In this document: positions 16,374 to 23,562 of the stretch, piece after piece
Numbering within the stretch: position 1 is the first letter of the stretch
Layout of the letters: the number at the start of each line of letters is the position of its first letter
NCBI RefSeq assembly: GCF_027023985.1
Contig: NZ_JALVTW010000033.1
Coordinates: 1 to 64,000 of the forward strand
Direction of reading: 5' to 3'
Source: Persephonella sp.
Lineage (GTDB): Bacteria > Aquificota > Aquificia > Aquificales > Hydrogenothermaceae
DNA: 64,000 nucleotides
Translations under genes and position numbers: made by a program
The notes under the pieces: model-generated
Seen by the model: only the letters and a program-made list of their open reading frames with translations
The model's database searches: none
Told to the model about the DNA's origin: nothing

Positions 16374-16547
16374 GATGTCTAAAGTAGCTTTGGAAGTTTC
16401 TTTTAAGCCTCTCTTTTCGGCAGAAACAGCAATTAAAGCAAAAACTGCAGAAAAAAGCAAACATACAAAACCAATAATGATGCCAGAGTTATTCAAAAGA
16501 AATTCTTTGCTCACTTTAAGCACTAAAAAAACTAACTTAACTTCCAT
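16326..16547 (-). CDS. Antisense small membrane protein (holin-like) behind late-type promoter P16
   Basis: Read leftward from ATG at 16545-16547 this gives 73 residues (starts MEVKLVFLVL) with two clear membrane segments (about residues 22-43, GIIIGFVCLLFSAVFALIAV, and 59-73) separated by a basic turn. The predicted +1 of P16 is the A of this ATG, so the message would be leaderless. It faces against the early operon. A competing rightward frame (16375-16623) has a ribosome site, but its residues look unlike a protein family and its conserved end is just the promoter DNA. Small size and topology fit a holin or antiholin, which is otherwise missing from this phage. Function is inferred. Confidence 0.5.
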   Translation of the reverse strand: MEVKLVFLVLKVSKEFLLNNSGIIIGFVCLLFSAVFALIAVSAEKRGLKETSKATLDISQLLIIVAILFFIFA

Positions 16548-16617
16548 ACAAAAACCATACTCCAAAACCTTTCCTTTCTTTAGGACAGGTTGGACAAATA
16601 CACTCCAAGGAGGCTCA
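16541..16617 (+). repeat. 77-bp duplicated block, copy 1
   Basis: This block matches 18101-18177 closely along its length, including a perfectly shared core (TTTAGGACAGGTTGGACAAA and then TACACTCCAAGGAGG). It bundles a leftward promoter and ATG with a rightward ribosome binding site. Confidence 0.75.
16547..16596 (-). promoter_or_regulatory. Late-type promoter P16, leftward inside the early operon
   Basis: Element TGTCCAACCTGTCCTAAA (16596-16579 on the minus strand), 19 bp, then TATGGT (16559-16554) and predicted +1 at 16547, the first base of an ATG. The surrounding ~77 bp are duplicated at 18101-18177. On the plus strand the same DNA supplies the AAGGAGG ribosome site of the next early gene. 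Confidence 0.7.
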
Positions 16618-16619
16618 AG

Positions 16620-16895
16620 GTGAAAACCATTGATATACAAAAGCAGATAAAAAAATACGGAAAAGTGAATTTCGTTAAAGGGGAACTACTCAAAAGAGGA
16701 TACTCACTCAAAGATTTTGCCCGTAATGTGCTTGGAATTCACGAAAACTTCCTGTATCAAATGCTCTACAAAGATGCACGCTCAAAGAGAATAGCAAAAC
16801 AGATAGAAGATTTTTTAGAAGTTCCGAGAGGTTCGCTTTTTCCTTACCTTCTGGAGCCTGTGGAAAATTCCAAAGAAAAATCTGAGGACAAATAA
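16620..16895 (+). CDS. Small HTH early protein
   Basis: A 91-residue protein from GTG at 16620-16622, placed about 7 bp after AAGGAGG. The body (KRGYSLKDFARNVLGIHENF, about residues 26-45, then LYQMLYKD) is a lambda-repressor-like HTH, followed by IEDFLEVPRGSLFPYL, the usual end of such domains. It is likely a DNA-binding regulator of the early phase. It sits directly downstream of the P16 element, so leftward transcription or an activator bound there could interfere with it. Confidence 0.65.
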   Translation: MKTIDIQKQIKKYGKVNFVKGELLKRGYSLKDFARNVLGIHENFLYQMLYKDARSKRIAKQIEDFLEVPRGSLFPYLLEPVENSKEKSEDK

Positions 16896-16897
16896 AA

Positions 16898-17011
16898 ATG
16901 GAAGCAGGCTTTTTTCTTATAGGTCTTGCAATTCTGATTTTAGCTTTGAACGCAGAAGATTTAATCAAAGCTTTTAGATGCAAAGATAAATCAAAAGGAG
17001 GTAACAAGTAA
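16898..17011 (+). CDS. 37-residue single-helix membrane peptide
   Basis: A short gene with ATG at 16898 encoding one membrane helix (about residues 3-18, GFFLIGLAILILAL) and a basic tail ending SKGGNK. Its stop TAA overlaps the next ATG (TAATG at 17009-17013), and its own last codons form the AAGGAGG ribosome site of that gene. This tight coupling supports it as real. Function is unknown. Confidence 0.5.
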   Translation: MEAGFFLIGLAILILALNAEDLIKAFRCKDKSKGGNK

Positions 17012-17478
17012 TGGCACACGCTAACTTTGGATGGGTTTACAAAAGGTTCATCAAAAGGGTAAATCCTCTGATTTTTCAGGTAAGAGCTGGCATTTCTCAC
17101 AAGACTGTTTACAGCTGGGCTCAAGATGCAGACAATCCATACTACCGCAGAGATCCTCTTTCAAAAGCTGTTGACATTTTAGACATTCTCAAAGACGAAA
17201 CACCAGAACTATTCCAACAGGTTCTACAAGAACTACTCAGAAGATACGGCTATGTTCCAGTAAAACAAGAAAATCCTTCTGAAGATGTAAAACTCTCCAG
17301 GCTAATGAAGGAGCTCAACGATGTTCCCCTAACAGAAGTAAACATCATGGAAGATGGAAGGATAACAAAAGAAGAACTACTTCAGCTCTTAAACGAAATT
17401 GATGAAGCCCTTGCAGTTCTCAATGAAAAAAGAGCAATTGTCAGACAAAAAGTAATAAGTCTCAGGGAGGAATATTGA
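17011..17478 (+). CDS. Phage regulatory protein with CII-like HTH
   Basis: A 155-residue protein. The N-terminal part (FQVRAGISHKTVYSWAQDAD, about residues 22-41, then NPYYRRDPLSKAVDILDIL) follows the plan of proteins of the phage CII/regulatory type found in Mu-like early operons. The C-terminal ~60 residues form a helical coil (ITKEELLQLLNEIDEALAVL). It may be a transcription regulator and is a candidate for the late activator, though it lacks recognisable Mor/C features. AAGGAGG lies 9 bp before the start. Confidence 0.6.
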   Translation: MAHANFGWVYKRFIKRVNPLIFQVRAGISHKTVYSWAQDADNPYYRRDPLSKAVDILDILKDETPELFQQVLQELLRRYGYVPVKQENPSEDVKLSRLMKELNDVPLTEVNIMEDGRITKEELLQLLNEIDEALAVLNEKRAIVRQKVISLREEY

Positions 17479-17479
17479 G

Positions 17480-17824
17480 ATGGAAGAAAAATTAACAGCT
17501 CTATTTTTCATGTTACTTTCTTTTTCAATTCTTATTTTTGGTCATCTGGCTTTCAGAATAACAAAGCTAATTTACACCATCCAGGATATCTTTGGACTGA
17601 GAGGGAAACCAAATCGCAAACTTACTGCTATAGAAAATACTATTACAGCGGGGGAATTGATATTAATAACAGGTATAGCCATTGCATTTTTGCATATGCC
17701 CGAGGTGGCAGGATTTTTGATTTTCACTGGGTTTTTGATGGTAGTAGTTCCTCTTAGCTATCTCTGGTATTTAGAAATCTTTTCTGAATTTCAAAAATTA
17801 AAGAAAAACAAAGAGGAGAATTAA
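17480..17824 (+). CDS. Early membrane protein, three helices
   Basis: A 114-residue hydrophobic protein with membrane segments at about residues 6-25, 52-70 and 76-97 and a short Lys-rich tail (FQKLKKNKEEN). The ribosome site GGGAGG precedes ATG by 9 bp. No family is recognised. It lies in a cluster of small membrane genes between regulators and the ParB-like gene. Confidence 0.55.
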   Translation: MEEKLTALFFMLLSFSILIFGHLAFRITKLIYTIQDIFGLRGKPNRKLTAIENTITAGELILITGIAIAFLHMPEVAGFLIFTGFLMVVVPLSYLWYLEIFSEFQKLKKNKEEN

Positions 17825-17825
17825 A

Positions 17826-17981
17826 ATGTTTGAAGTTTTTGCATTTAGCATAATAGGTTCGCTAATTATTACTTCTGCATTCGTTATTTACATGAAATTG
17901 CTCCAGTTGGAAATGCTCATAAATAAACAGGAACACCATAAACAGGAGAATACAAACAATGGTGAAGATAATGAGGCATAA
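17826..17981 (+). CDS. 51-residue single-helix membrane peptide
   Basis: ATG at 17826 follows AGAGGAG by 7 bp and starts 1 bp after the preceding stop. It has one membrane helix (about residues 5-24, FAFSIIGSLIITSAFVIYM) and then a polar tail rich in Asn, Glu and His. Its 3' part overlaps the opposite-strand membrane gene 17862-18107, so both strands may be coding here. Function is unknown. Confidence 0.5.
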   Translation: MFEVFAFSIIGSLIITSAFVIYMKLLQLEMLINKQEHHKQENTNNGEDNEA

Positions 17982-18107
17982 AAACCAGAAGAAAAAATTA
18001 GAGGATTTATCTTTGAATAAAGCTCTTTGCACATTAAATTTTGCGGTAATTCTTACTATTTCTAAAAACATATATATCAAAGCCCCAAACAATAATCCAA
18101 GTTCCAT
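17862..18107 (-). CDS. Antisense small membrane protein (holin-like) behind late-type promoter P18
   Basis: Read leftward from ATG at 18105-18107 this gives 81 residues (MELGLLFGALIYMFLEIV...) with an N-terminal hydrophobic helix (about 2-18) and a long second one (about 41-66, WFLCLIIFTIVCILLFMVFL), joined by a basic loop. The predicted +1 of P18 is the A of this ATG. Layout, size and start context (ATGGAA) match the other antisense gene at 16326-16547, though sequence similarity beyond the first residues is low. Two different small membrane proteins from duplicated promoters could be a holin/antiholin or pinholin pair. This is inference. Confidence 0.5.
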   Translation of the reverse strand: MELGLLFGALIYMFLEIVRITAKFNVQRALFKDKSSNFFFWFLCLIIFTIVCILLFMVFLFIYEHFQLEQFHVNNECRSNN

Positions 18108-18177
18108 ATCAAAACCATACTTCAAACCATTCCAACTATTTAGGACAGGTTGGACAAATACACTCCAAGGAGGGTTA
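18101..18177 (+). repeat. 77-bp duplicated block, copy 2
   Basis: Second copy of the block at 16541-16617, same orientation. The middle between element and -10 box has drifted more than the core, which fits selection on the promoter element and the ribosome site. Confidence 0.75.
18107..18156 (-). promoter_or_regulatory. Late-type promoter P18, leftward inside the early operon
   Basis: Element TGTCCAACCTGTCCTAAA (18156-18139 on the minus strand), 19 bp, TATGGT (18119-18114), predicted +1 at 18107, the first base of an ATG. The spacing is identical to P16 and to the six other late promoters. The plus strand of this block carries the GGAGG ribosome site for the ParB-like gene. Confidence 0.7.
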
Positions 18178-18182
18178 AGCAG

Positions 18183-19142
18183 ATGATAGTAAAACTACCT
18201 ATAAACAAAATCATAATTCCTCAAGGGCTACTCCCAAGAATTTTTGGAGTAAATGAGGAAAAAGTAGAAGAATACGCAGAAGCTATGGAAAATGGGGCAG
18301 AGTTCCCACCTATAAAAGTTTGGGAAAAGTTAGACGGGACCTATCAGGTAATAGATGGAGTTCACAGGATATCAGCTTACAGAAAACTTGGAAAAGAGTA
18401 TATAGAAGCTGAAATAATTCAGGGCATTGAAGATGAAGTTGCATTTATGGAATGGGCTATCAGAGAAAACCTCAAACACGGTTTACCACTCTCCAGAGAG
18501 GACAAAAGGGAAGATGCAAGAAGGCTATACATAAAGGGTAGAAAACCTGAGAGTATAGCAAGGCTTTTCAAAGTATCACTGAGAACTGTTTACAACTGGA
18601 TAGGAGATTTGAAAGAAGAAGAAAAACTTGAAAAAGAAAAACTGAAACAAAAGGCTTTAGAGCTTTACAGGGAAGGTTATACACAAGGGGAAATTGCAAA
18701 AGAATTAGGGGTCGAACAAGGAACTATTTCTAAATGGTTAAGAAATTATTCCACTTTGAAAGATTTCAAAACGGAATATCAACCCACCCAAGAAGAACCC
18801 TCTTATGAAGAGGAAGTAGAAGAATACGACGGAAGCTGGGACGACTGGAACGAAGAAGAGGAAACAGAAGAGGAGCAAGTAGCCGAGGAACCAAAAGCAA
18901 AACCCAAAAAAGAATCTTCAAAAGAAGAAAAGAAACTCTTACACCCAAATCACATACTTGAAAGAGATAAAAACGCAATCTGGGATGCAGTTATAGAAAT
19001 AGAGTTTCATTTTGGAGAAGAAAAAGCTTTAGAAGTTTTAGAAGAGATCTACTTCGCTTACAAAGAGAGAAAGCACAAAGGATTAACCATTTACAAAGAT
19101 AGAAGAGCTCTGTTTATATACAACCAAAAAAGAGGAAACTAA
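18183..19142 (+). CDS. ParB-like nuclease-domain protein with two HTH motifs
   Basis: The start is ATG at 18183-18185 (MIVKLPINKIII), 8 bp after GGAGGG. A TTG 33 bp upstream falls inside the promoter element and is not used here. The 319-residue protein has a ParB/Srx N-domain (IKVWEKLDGTYQVIDGVHRI, about residues 44-63, the DGxHR motif), one HTH (about 107-140, PESIARLFKVSLRTVYNWI), a second HTH (about 160-193, YTQGEIAKELGVEQGTISKW) and a very acidic region (about 205-250). ParB-like genes are frequent beside MuA in Mu-like phages. Here it lies 2 bp before the transposase gene and probably binds phage DNA. Confidence 0.8.
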   Translation: MIVKLPINKIIIPQGLLPRIFGVNEEKVEEYAEAMENGAEFPPIKVWEKLDGTYQVIDGVHRISAYRKLGKEYIEAEIIQGIEDEVAFMEWAIRENLKHGLPLSREDKREDARRLYIKGRKPESIARLFKVSLRTVYNWIGDLKEEEKLEKEKLKQKALELYREGYTQGEIAKELGVEQGTISKWLRNYSTLKDFKTEYQPTQEEPSYEEEVEEYDGSWDDWNEEEETEEEQVAEEPKAKPKKESSKEEKKLLHPNHILERDKNAIWDAVIEIEFHFGEEKALEVLEEIYFAYKERKHKGLTIYKDRRALFIYNQKRGN

Positions 19143-19144
19143 AA

Positions 19145-20596
19145 ATGGATAAGAACAAAATCCTCCAGCTCTATACCCAAGGCTTTTCAATAAGACAGAT
19201 AGCAAAAATTACAGGAATAAGCAAATCAACAGTTCACAGAATTGTAAGCGGGGATGTAGGAAAAGAGAGAAAAAGAGGAGAGAAAAACCTCCAGATTTAC
19301 AAATCTATGTCAGAGTCCACAAAAAACAAGCTTAGAACCCTATTAACCTTCCGCACAGAAGAAAAGGGAATTAGCAGAGTTTTGTCTTATTCCCAGATAT
19401 ACGAGCATATCAGGATTAATCTCCTTGCAGATAATATCAAGCTTGGCAAGAAAGCATTTTATGAATTTTTAGACTACTTCATCATAAGAGAATTTGGCTC
19501 TCAAGAAAACCTTGAAAAACAAAGAAGACTCAAAAAAGAGATGGCAAAATTTGTCCAGTCCAGAGGAACCGTAAAAAGAGAAGTTGGTCTGTGGGAGATA
19601 GATGCGACTGGCTATCAGTGGAATGGGAAAAATTACTCAATCATGCAGGTTATTGATACCTTCACCGGTTATGTATTCCCGGCAATGATTGTTGAAAACA
19701 AAGAGAAAAACGCAAAGCACTACAACAAAGCCTTTAATTCTCTTGATGTTGCTTACTACCTGATGACACTTTTTATCCAGTATGGAGTTCCAAAAGCCAT
19801 AAAATCTGACAATGATAAGATTATCAAAAACGATTACATCATAAATGCTTTAAAACATCTGAACATTAATTACCGGAACACAAAATCCGGAAAACCATCA
19901 TCAAAAATTATAGAGGGATTTTTCAAGAATCTGAAACTCACTGCCAGAACCATCAGAGCAACCGGTTTTGAGGGAAGTATGGAAGATTTATGGCATCTAT
20001 CAATTGAACACTTCAACAAAGAATCTCATAACTTTAAACACATACAGGGAGCATTTTCACCACTGGAGTTGGTCAGCTCATACGGACTTGGAACAAAACA
20101 GGTGGATGAAGAAACCATCAGAATGGCATTCGCCGAAAAATTTGAAAGAAAAGTTAGCAACAACCAGATACAGATAGACAACTTAATATACGAATTCATT
20201 CACCACAAAGTAGAAACAGACCTTGGAAGAAAAAGAGAAAATCTTGCAGTTGTATGTTTGAGAGACATTGAAAATATCACAAATCTTTTCGTTTATTCTC
20301 ACGAAACAGGAGAATACTTGGGAGTTGCCAAACTTATAAGCCAGCCAATACACCTTGACGCAGTATCGCAAAAACAAGCAGTTCAAAAACAAAAAAGAGT
20401 TCAGAAAAGAGTTCAAAAACTTGAAGCAGAAAAAACAATGCTTGAAGTAGAAGCAGTCCAGGAGGATCCTCACAAGGTAGAAATATCCACAGAACCACTA
20501 TACGAACAGCTTCAAGAAAACCTTATCAATGAAGAAGAACATCAAGAACCAGAAGAAGAAAACATATTAGAAAAACTTTTAATGGAGGAAGATTGA
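19145..20596 (+). CDS. DDE transposase (MuA-like)
   Basis: A 483-residue transposase that inserts and replicates the phage genome by transposition. The N-terminus is an HTH (about residues 5-35, QIAKITGISKSTVHRI). The catalytic core has Asp153 in GLWEIDATGYQW, Asp222 in AIKSDNDKII and Glu257 in SSKIIEGFFKNLK, the rve-type DDE triad. A C-terminal coiled region (about 415-483), rich in Gln, Lys and Glu, is where the ATPase partner contacts MuA. It is shorter than Mu A (663 residues) because it has fewer N-terminal DNA-binding domains. The MuB-like gene follows after 1 bp. Confidence 0.92.
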   Translation: MDKNKILQLYTQGFSIRQIAKITGISKSTVHRIVSGDVGKERKRGEKNLQIYKSMSESTKNKLRTLLTFRTEEKGISRVLSYSQIYEHIRINLLADNIKLGKKAFYEFLDYFIIREFGSQENLEKQRRLKKEMAKFVQSRGTVKREVGLWEIDATGYQWNGKNYSIMQVIDTFTGYVFPAMIVENKEKNAKHYNKAFNSLDVAYYLMTLFIQYGVPKAIKSDNDKIIKNDYIINALKHLNINYRNTKSGKPSSKIIEGFFKNLKLTARTIRATGFEGSMEDLWHLSIEHFNKESHNFKHIQGAFSPLELVSSYGLGTKQVDEETIRMAFAEKFERKVSNNQIQIDNLIYEFIHHKVETDLGRKRENLAVVCLRDIENITNLFVYSHETGEYLGVAKLISQPIHLDAVSQKQAVQKQKRVQKRVQKLEAEKTMLEVEAVQEDPHKVEISTEPLYEQLQENLINEEEHQEPEEENILEKLLMEED

Positions 20597-20597
20597 A

Positions 20598-21290
20598 ATG
20601 CAAGTGAAAACACACGCTTTTGAAGAGCTTGAAAAAGTTGTATTAATGCTCAGGAAAACAATAAAAGACAACAAGCAAGGGCTTGCAGTAGTGTCTGCAA
20701 ACTACGGAGTAGGAAAAACAGAAGCAGCAAAAATGCTTTCAAAACAGTATCACGACGTTTTTTACATGAAAGTATCACAAACACTTGACACACCTTCAAA
20801 GTTTACAAGAGAACTTGCAAGAGTATTAGGCTCTGCAATCTCCAGAAGCTATCAAGAAACACTTGAATTTTTATCAACATACCTTGAAGCAACAGGACAA
20901 AGCCCGATAGTAATTTTAGACGAAGCTCAAAGGCTCTTGTCAAAAAGAACCTTAATGGGAGAAATAAAAGACGTATTTGAAGAGTTTCCAATCAGGTTTG
21001 CACTTCTTGGAGACCTTGACCTTTTAAAACACATGGGAAAATATCCAGCATTAAACAAAAGAGTAATAATCAGAAAATCCCTTGCTCCAATATCAGAAAA
21101 AACAGTTAGACAGCTTGCAGACCACTACAAAATAAGAACAGATGAAAACCTTCTAAAAATAGCAAAGCAGAGAAACTGGACAACAATAGAAATTGACAGG
21201 CTTCTATACTACGCAAAAGGAATGAAGCTTGAACAATTGTCAGAAAAAGAAATCAAAAAATTAATAAAAGCAGTAGAGGTATCAATATGA
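20598..21290 (+). CDS. AAA ATPase, transposition target protein (MuB-like)
   Basis: A 230-residue ATPase with Walker A in SANYGVGKTEAAKML (about residues 33-47), Walker B in PIVILDEAQRLL (about 103-114) and a helical C-terminal lid. MuB/IstB-type proteins bind target DNA, activate the transposase and give target immunity. It follows the transposase directly, the standard MuA-MuB pair. It lacks the longer N-terminal HTH domain of Mu B (312 residues). Confidence 0.9.
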   Translation: MQVKTHAFEELEKVVLMLRKTIKDNKQGLAVVSANYGVGKTEAAKMLSKQYHDVFYMKVSQTLDTPSKFTRELARVLGSAISRSYQETLEFLSTYLEATGQSPIVILDEAQRLLSKRTLMGEIKDVFEEFPIRFALLGDLDLLKHMGKYPALNKRVIIRKSLAPISEKTVRQLADHYKIRTDENLLKIAKQRNWTTIEIDRLLYYAKGMKLEQLSEKEIKKLIKAVEVSI

Positions 21291-21829
21291 AAAACACAAT
21301 CTGGTCTTTCATGGTCAAAAGAAAAGTTTTTACACCTAAAGACATAGTGAAAGACCTTGAAGGAACAAAATACAGGTATCTGGGAAAAGCATTTTTAAGA
21401 AATAAAGTAAAAGACTTCATAAAACAACAGCTCTATAAAGCAACCATAACAGCAGTAGCAGAGGGGATATTTGCCCTAAAAGATTACGCTCCAGACTGGG
21501 AGAAATACATAGAAAAAAGAAAATGTGCAGTCTGCAACAAAGACTTTGTTCCATTTGAAGAAAAACAGATTTTCTGTTCACAGGCATGCAAAAAAGAATA
21601 CTACAAGCTGTATCACAGGGCTAAAAGACATCGTGGAAAGAAAAGTAGAAAATTCCAGACCTGGCAGGAATGGGAAGAGCAAAGACTAATAGAGGTTTTC
21701 AAACCTGACAATTACAGATTTAACAGACAAAAAGCACAACAGCTCTCCAAAGAACTCGGCAGAACTGAAGAAGCTATCAAAGAAAGATTGAAAATCATCA
21801 GAAGAAGATTAAGAGGGGTTGCGTTATGA
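21287..21829 (+). CDS. Early DNA-binding protein with zinc knuckle and Myb/SANT-like end
   Basis: A 180-residue basic protein. Residues ~1-65 look like a winged helix (VFTPKDIVKDLEGTKYRYLG). Residues ~79-100 form a Cys4 zinc finger (CAVCNKDFVPF then FCSQACKK). Residues ~125-175 resemble a Myb/SANT DNA-binding repeat (WQEWEEQRLIEVF, then LSKELGRTEEAIKERLKII). Three DNA-binding modules in one short early protein suggest a regulator or replication factor. It overlaps the MuB-like stop by 4 bp. It is one possible late activator, but evidence is lacking. Confidence 0.6.
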   Translation: MKNTIWSFMVKRKVFTPKDIVKDLEGTKYRYLGKAFLRNKVKDFIKQQLYKATITAVAEGIFALKDYAPDWEKYIEKRKCAVCNKDFVPFEEKQIFCSQACKKEYYKLYHRAKRHRGKKSRKFQTWQEWEEQRLIEVFKPDNYRFNRQKAQQLSKELGRTEEAIKERLKIIRRRLRGVAL

Positions 21830-22350
21830 GACACGAAACAATCCTTAAAAGACTTATAGAGATAAGAAATGCTAAGTCGGGCAAAGAAGCAAAAGCAAAA
21901 CTGGACAAACTCATAAAAGGACTGCAGATATACCTTGAAGACAAACAGAAAGACAAAGTTGACATAAGACACCTCATGGGCTGGTATCTGAACCTATGGA
22001 ACAATGAACCACCAGAAAAGCTTATGAGTGTGAAATATCAGGCAATCATCGGAAAACACTTAAAGGAACTTGTAAAAATCTACCAGCAAAACAACGAATC
22101 CATAGAACAGTTAAAAGCAGATTATGAAAAATTCAAAGAGACACAGAGAAAAGGCTCCAAAGGGATAACACAGTTCAGAGCTTTACTTCCTGCAATAAAG
22201 AAATCCCAAAAAACCCAAAAGAAAAAATGGACATCCCCGGAAAACGAGAGAGGATTGGACTATTACCTGAAAGCCATTGAGCAGGAAGAAGAAGAGTCAG
22301 ATTTAAGCATTTCAAATGATTTAGATGACATTGAAGACATTCCATATTAA
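21826..22350 (+). CDS. Early protein of unknown function, helical
   Basis: A 174-residue charged helical protein (LIEIRNAKSGKEAKAKLDKL, then LMGWYLNLWNNEPPEKLMSV) ending in a strongly acidic tail (LSISNDLDDIEDIPY). It overlaps the upstream gene by 4 bp. Mu-like early operons carry a helical protein (gp16/DUF1018 region) at a similar place, but I cannot confirm kinship. The acidic C-terminus resembles protein-interaction tips of replication proteins. Confidence 0.5.
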   Translation: MRHETILKRLIEIRNAKSGKEAKAKLDKLIKGLQIYLEDKQKDKVDIRHLMGWYLNLWNNEPPEKLMSVKYQAIIGKHLKELVKIYQQNNESIEQLKADYEKFKETQRKGSKGITQFRALLPAIKKSQKTQKKKWTSPENERGLDYYLKAIEQEEEESDLSISNDLDDIEDIPY

Positions 22351-22364
22351 AAGGAGGCTTTAAA

Positions 22365-23003
22365 ATGTTTATGGCAAAAAGTGCAGAAGAAGCAATCAAA
22401 AAAGTAAACGGTAAGCATTTATACTTTGAAGATGAAACATACTACTGGGTAGCAAAACAAGAAGGAATAGAAAAAGTTTTAAAGCCTCTACCTCAAGGGC
22501 AGGTAGAAGAAAGACTGTTGAATGGAAACTTTCCAAAGAAATACATAAAAGCAATATTTCAGAAAGAAAAAAGAAAAACAAAAGCCCTTGAGGAAACCCT
22601 CAAGAGCCAAAAACCGGTAGTTCTGTCAGGAAATGCAGGAATAGGGAAAACATTTGCCTGTATATACAAAATAGCAAAACTGCTTCAGGAATACAAAATC
22701 AACTCTCCATTATATGTATCTTTACAAAATTTTGACATAAACGAGATAAGAAAAATATACGAACAAGCCGACTGCTATCTTGTAGACGATTTCAATCCAA
22801 ACCTGAACGAATGGGAAAGAAAGTTTGCTACAGAAATAATTTACCACGCATACAACACAGACAAGTTGTTATTTGTTACCACAAATGCCAGTTTTAAAGA
22901 CCTTGCAAATTTTATTTCAGAAGAACCAGTCATCTCAAGATTGCTTGAAATGTGCGAAATCAAACAAATCAAGGATAAAGACCTGAGAGTAAAAAGGAGA
23001 TAA
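22365..23003 (+). CDS. DnaC/IstB-like helicase-loader ATPase
   Basis: A 212-residue AAA protein with Walker A in LSGNAGIGKTFACIY (about residues 87-101), Walker B in CYLVDDFNPN (about 137-146) and sensor region LLFVTTNASFKDL. The layout matches DnaC-type loaders that place replicative helicase on DNA. Mu relies on host PriA/DnaC for this step, so a phage-encoded loader is notable. It has AAGGAGG before the start at 22365. A second ATG lies two codons later. Confidence 0.75.
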   Translation: MFMAKSAEEAIKKVNGKHLYFEDETYYWVAKQEGIEKVLKPLPQGQVEERLLNGNFPKKYIKAIFQKEKRKTKALEETLKSQKPVVLSGNAGIGKTFACIYKIAKLLQEYKINSPLYVSLQNFDINEIRKIYEQADCYLVDDFNPNLNEWERKFATEIIYHAYNTDKLLFVTTNASFKDLANFISEEPVISRLLEMCEIKQIKDKDLRVKRR

Positions 23004-23006
23004 ACC

Positions 23007-23186
23007 ATGAAAAGCAAAGACTTTTATCTCAAAAAGAAATTAGCAGAAAAGGGCAAATCTGATTATACGGAAAAAGAGTTCTTTCTGCTGAAGATGGAAT
23101 TTATTGACAATCTGTTTATCTACAAAAACAAAGAAAAAGCCTTTGAGTATGCTTTTGAAAAAGTATTTAAAAAAGGAGGTGATTAA
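23007..23186 (+). CDS. 59-residue unknown early protein
   Basis: ATG at 23007 follows AAAGGAG by about 7 bp. The product is charged and helical (KKKLAEKGKSDYTEKEFFLL, then AFEYAFEKVFKKGGD) with no membrane segment. Its last codons provide the AAGGAGG site for the next peptide. It shows no recognisable family. Confidence 0.5.
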   Translation: MKSKDFYLKKKLAEKGKSDYTEKEFFLLKMEFIDNLFIYKNKEKAFEYAFEKVFKKGGD

Positions 23187-23188
23187 TT

Positions 23189-23266
23189 GTGGAAAATCTG
23201 ATTCTTTCAATGTGTGTCCTGCTGGGTATTTGGCTTCTTTATGAAGAAAGAAAAAGGAGGAGGTAA
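23189..23266 (+). CDS. 25-residue membrane peptide
   Basis: GTG at 23189 lies about 8 bp after AAGGAGG. The product is a single hydrophobic helix (about residues 3-17, NLILSMCVLLGIWLLY) with a basic end (EERKRRR). The terminal codons form the AGGAGG site of the HU-like gene 3 bp on. It is tiny but well framed by ribosome sites. Confidence 0.4.
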   Translation: MENLILSMCVLLGIWLLYEERKRRR

Positions 23267-23269
23267 GCC

Positions 23270-23560
23270 ATGACTTACAAAGAGTTAAAGGTGCAGGTTT
23301 CAAAAAACGCTCAGGTCCCTTATGAAACAGCGGACCGTGTTGTAGAGGAAGTATTTCAAACCATTAAGTCTGCCCTGAGAAAAGGAGAGCGGCTGCAAAT
23401 TCCTATGTTTGGAGTGTTTTATATAAAAACACGGAAACCCCGTAAAGTAAGGACTTATCACGAAAAAACAAAGCAGCTGCCATTTAGGAGAATTCCTGCA
23501 TTTGCCCCGGCTTTAGCCTTAAAACACGAAATTGAATCAAATACGTTTAAGGAGGATTAA
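23270..23560 (+). CDS. HU/IHF-like DNA-bending protein
   Basis: A 96-residue protein of the HU/IHF fold: N-terminal helices (YKELKVQVSKNAQVPYETAD, then VVEEVFQTIKSALRKGERLQ), the short strand IPMFGVFYIKTRKPRK (about 46-61) with the conserved GxF motif, and a basic arm (FRRIPAFAPALALK). In Mu, host HU and IHF are needed to fold the transposase-DNA complex, so a phage copy may supply this. AGGAGG precedes ATG by 6 bp. Confidence 0.8.
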   Translation: MTYKELKVQVSKNAQVPYETADRVVEEVFQTIKSALRKGERLQIPMFGVFYIKTRKPRKVRTYHEKTKQLPFRRIPAFAPALALKHEIESNTFKED

Positions 23561-23562
23561 CC

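Noticed and set aside
16375-16623. Rightward frame with ribosome site AAGGAG opposite the antisense membrane gene
   Set aside because: It is contiguous with its neighbours (GTGA overlap) and cannot be fully excluded. But its composition is not protein-like, and the only part shared with the second copy is the promoter DNA itself.
17971-18186. Rightward frame overlapping the second antisense membrane gene
   Set aside because: Same reasons as for 16375-16623. The similarity of the two frames is confined to the duplicated promoter/ribosome-site block, while the N-terminal parts do not resemble each other.
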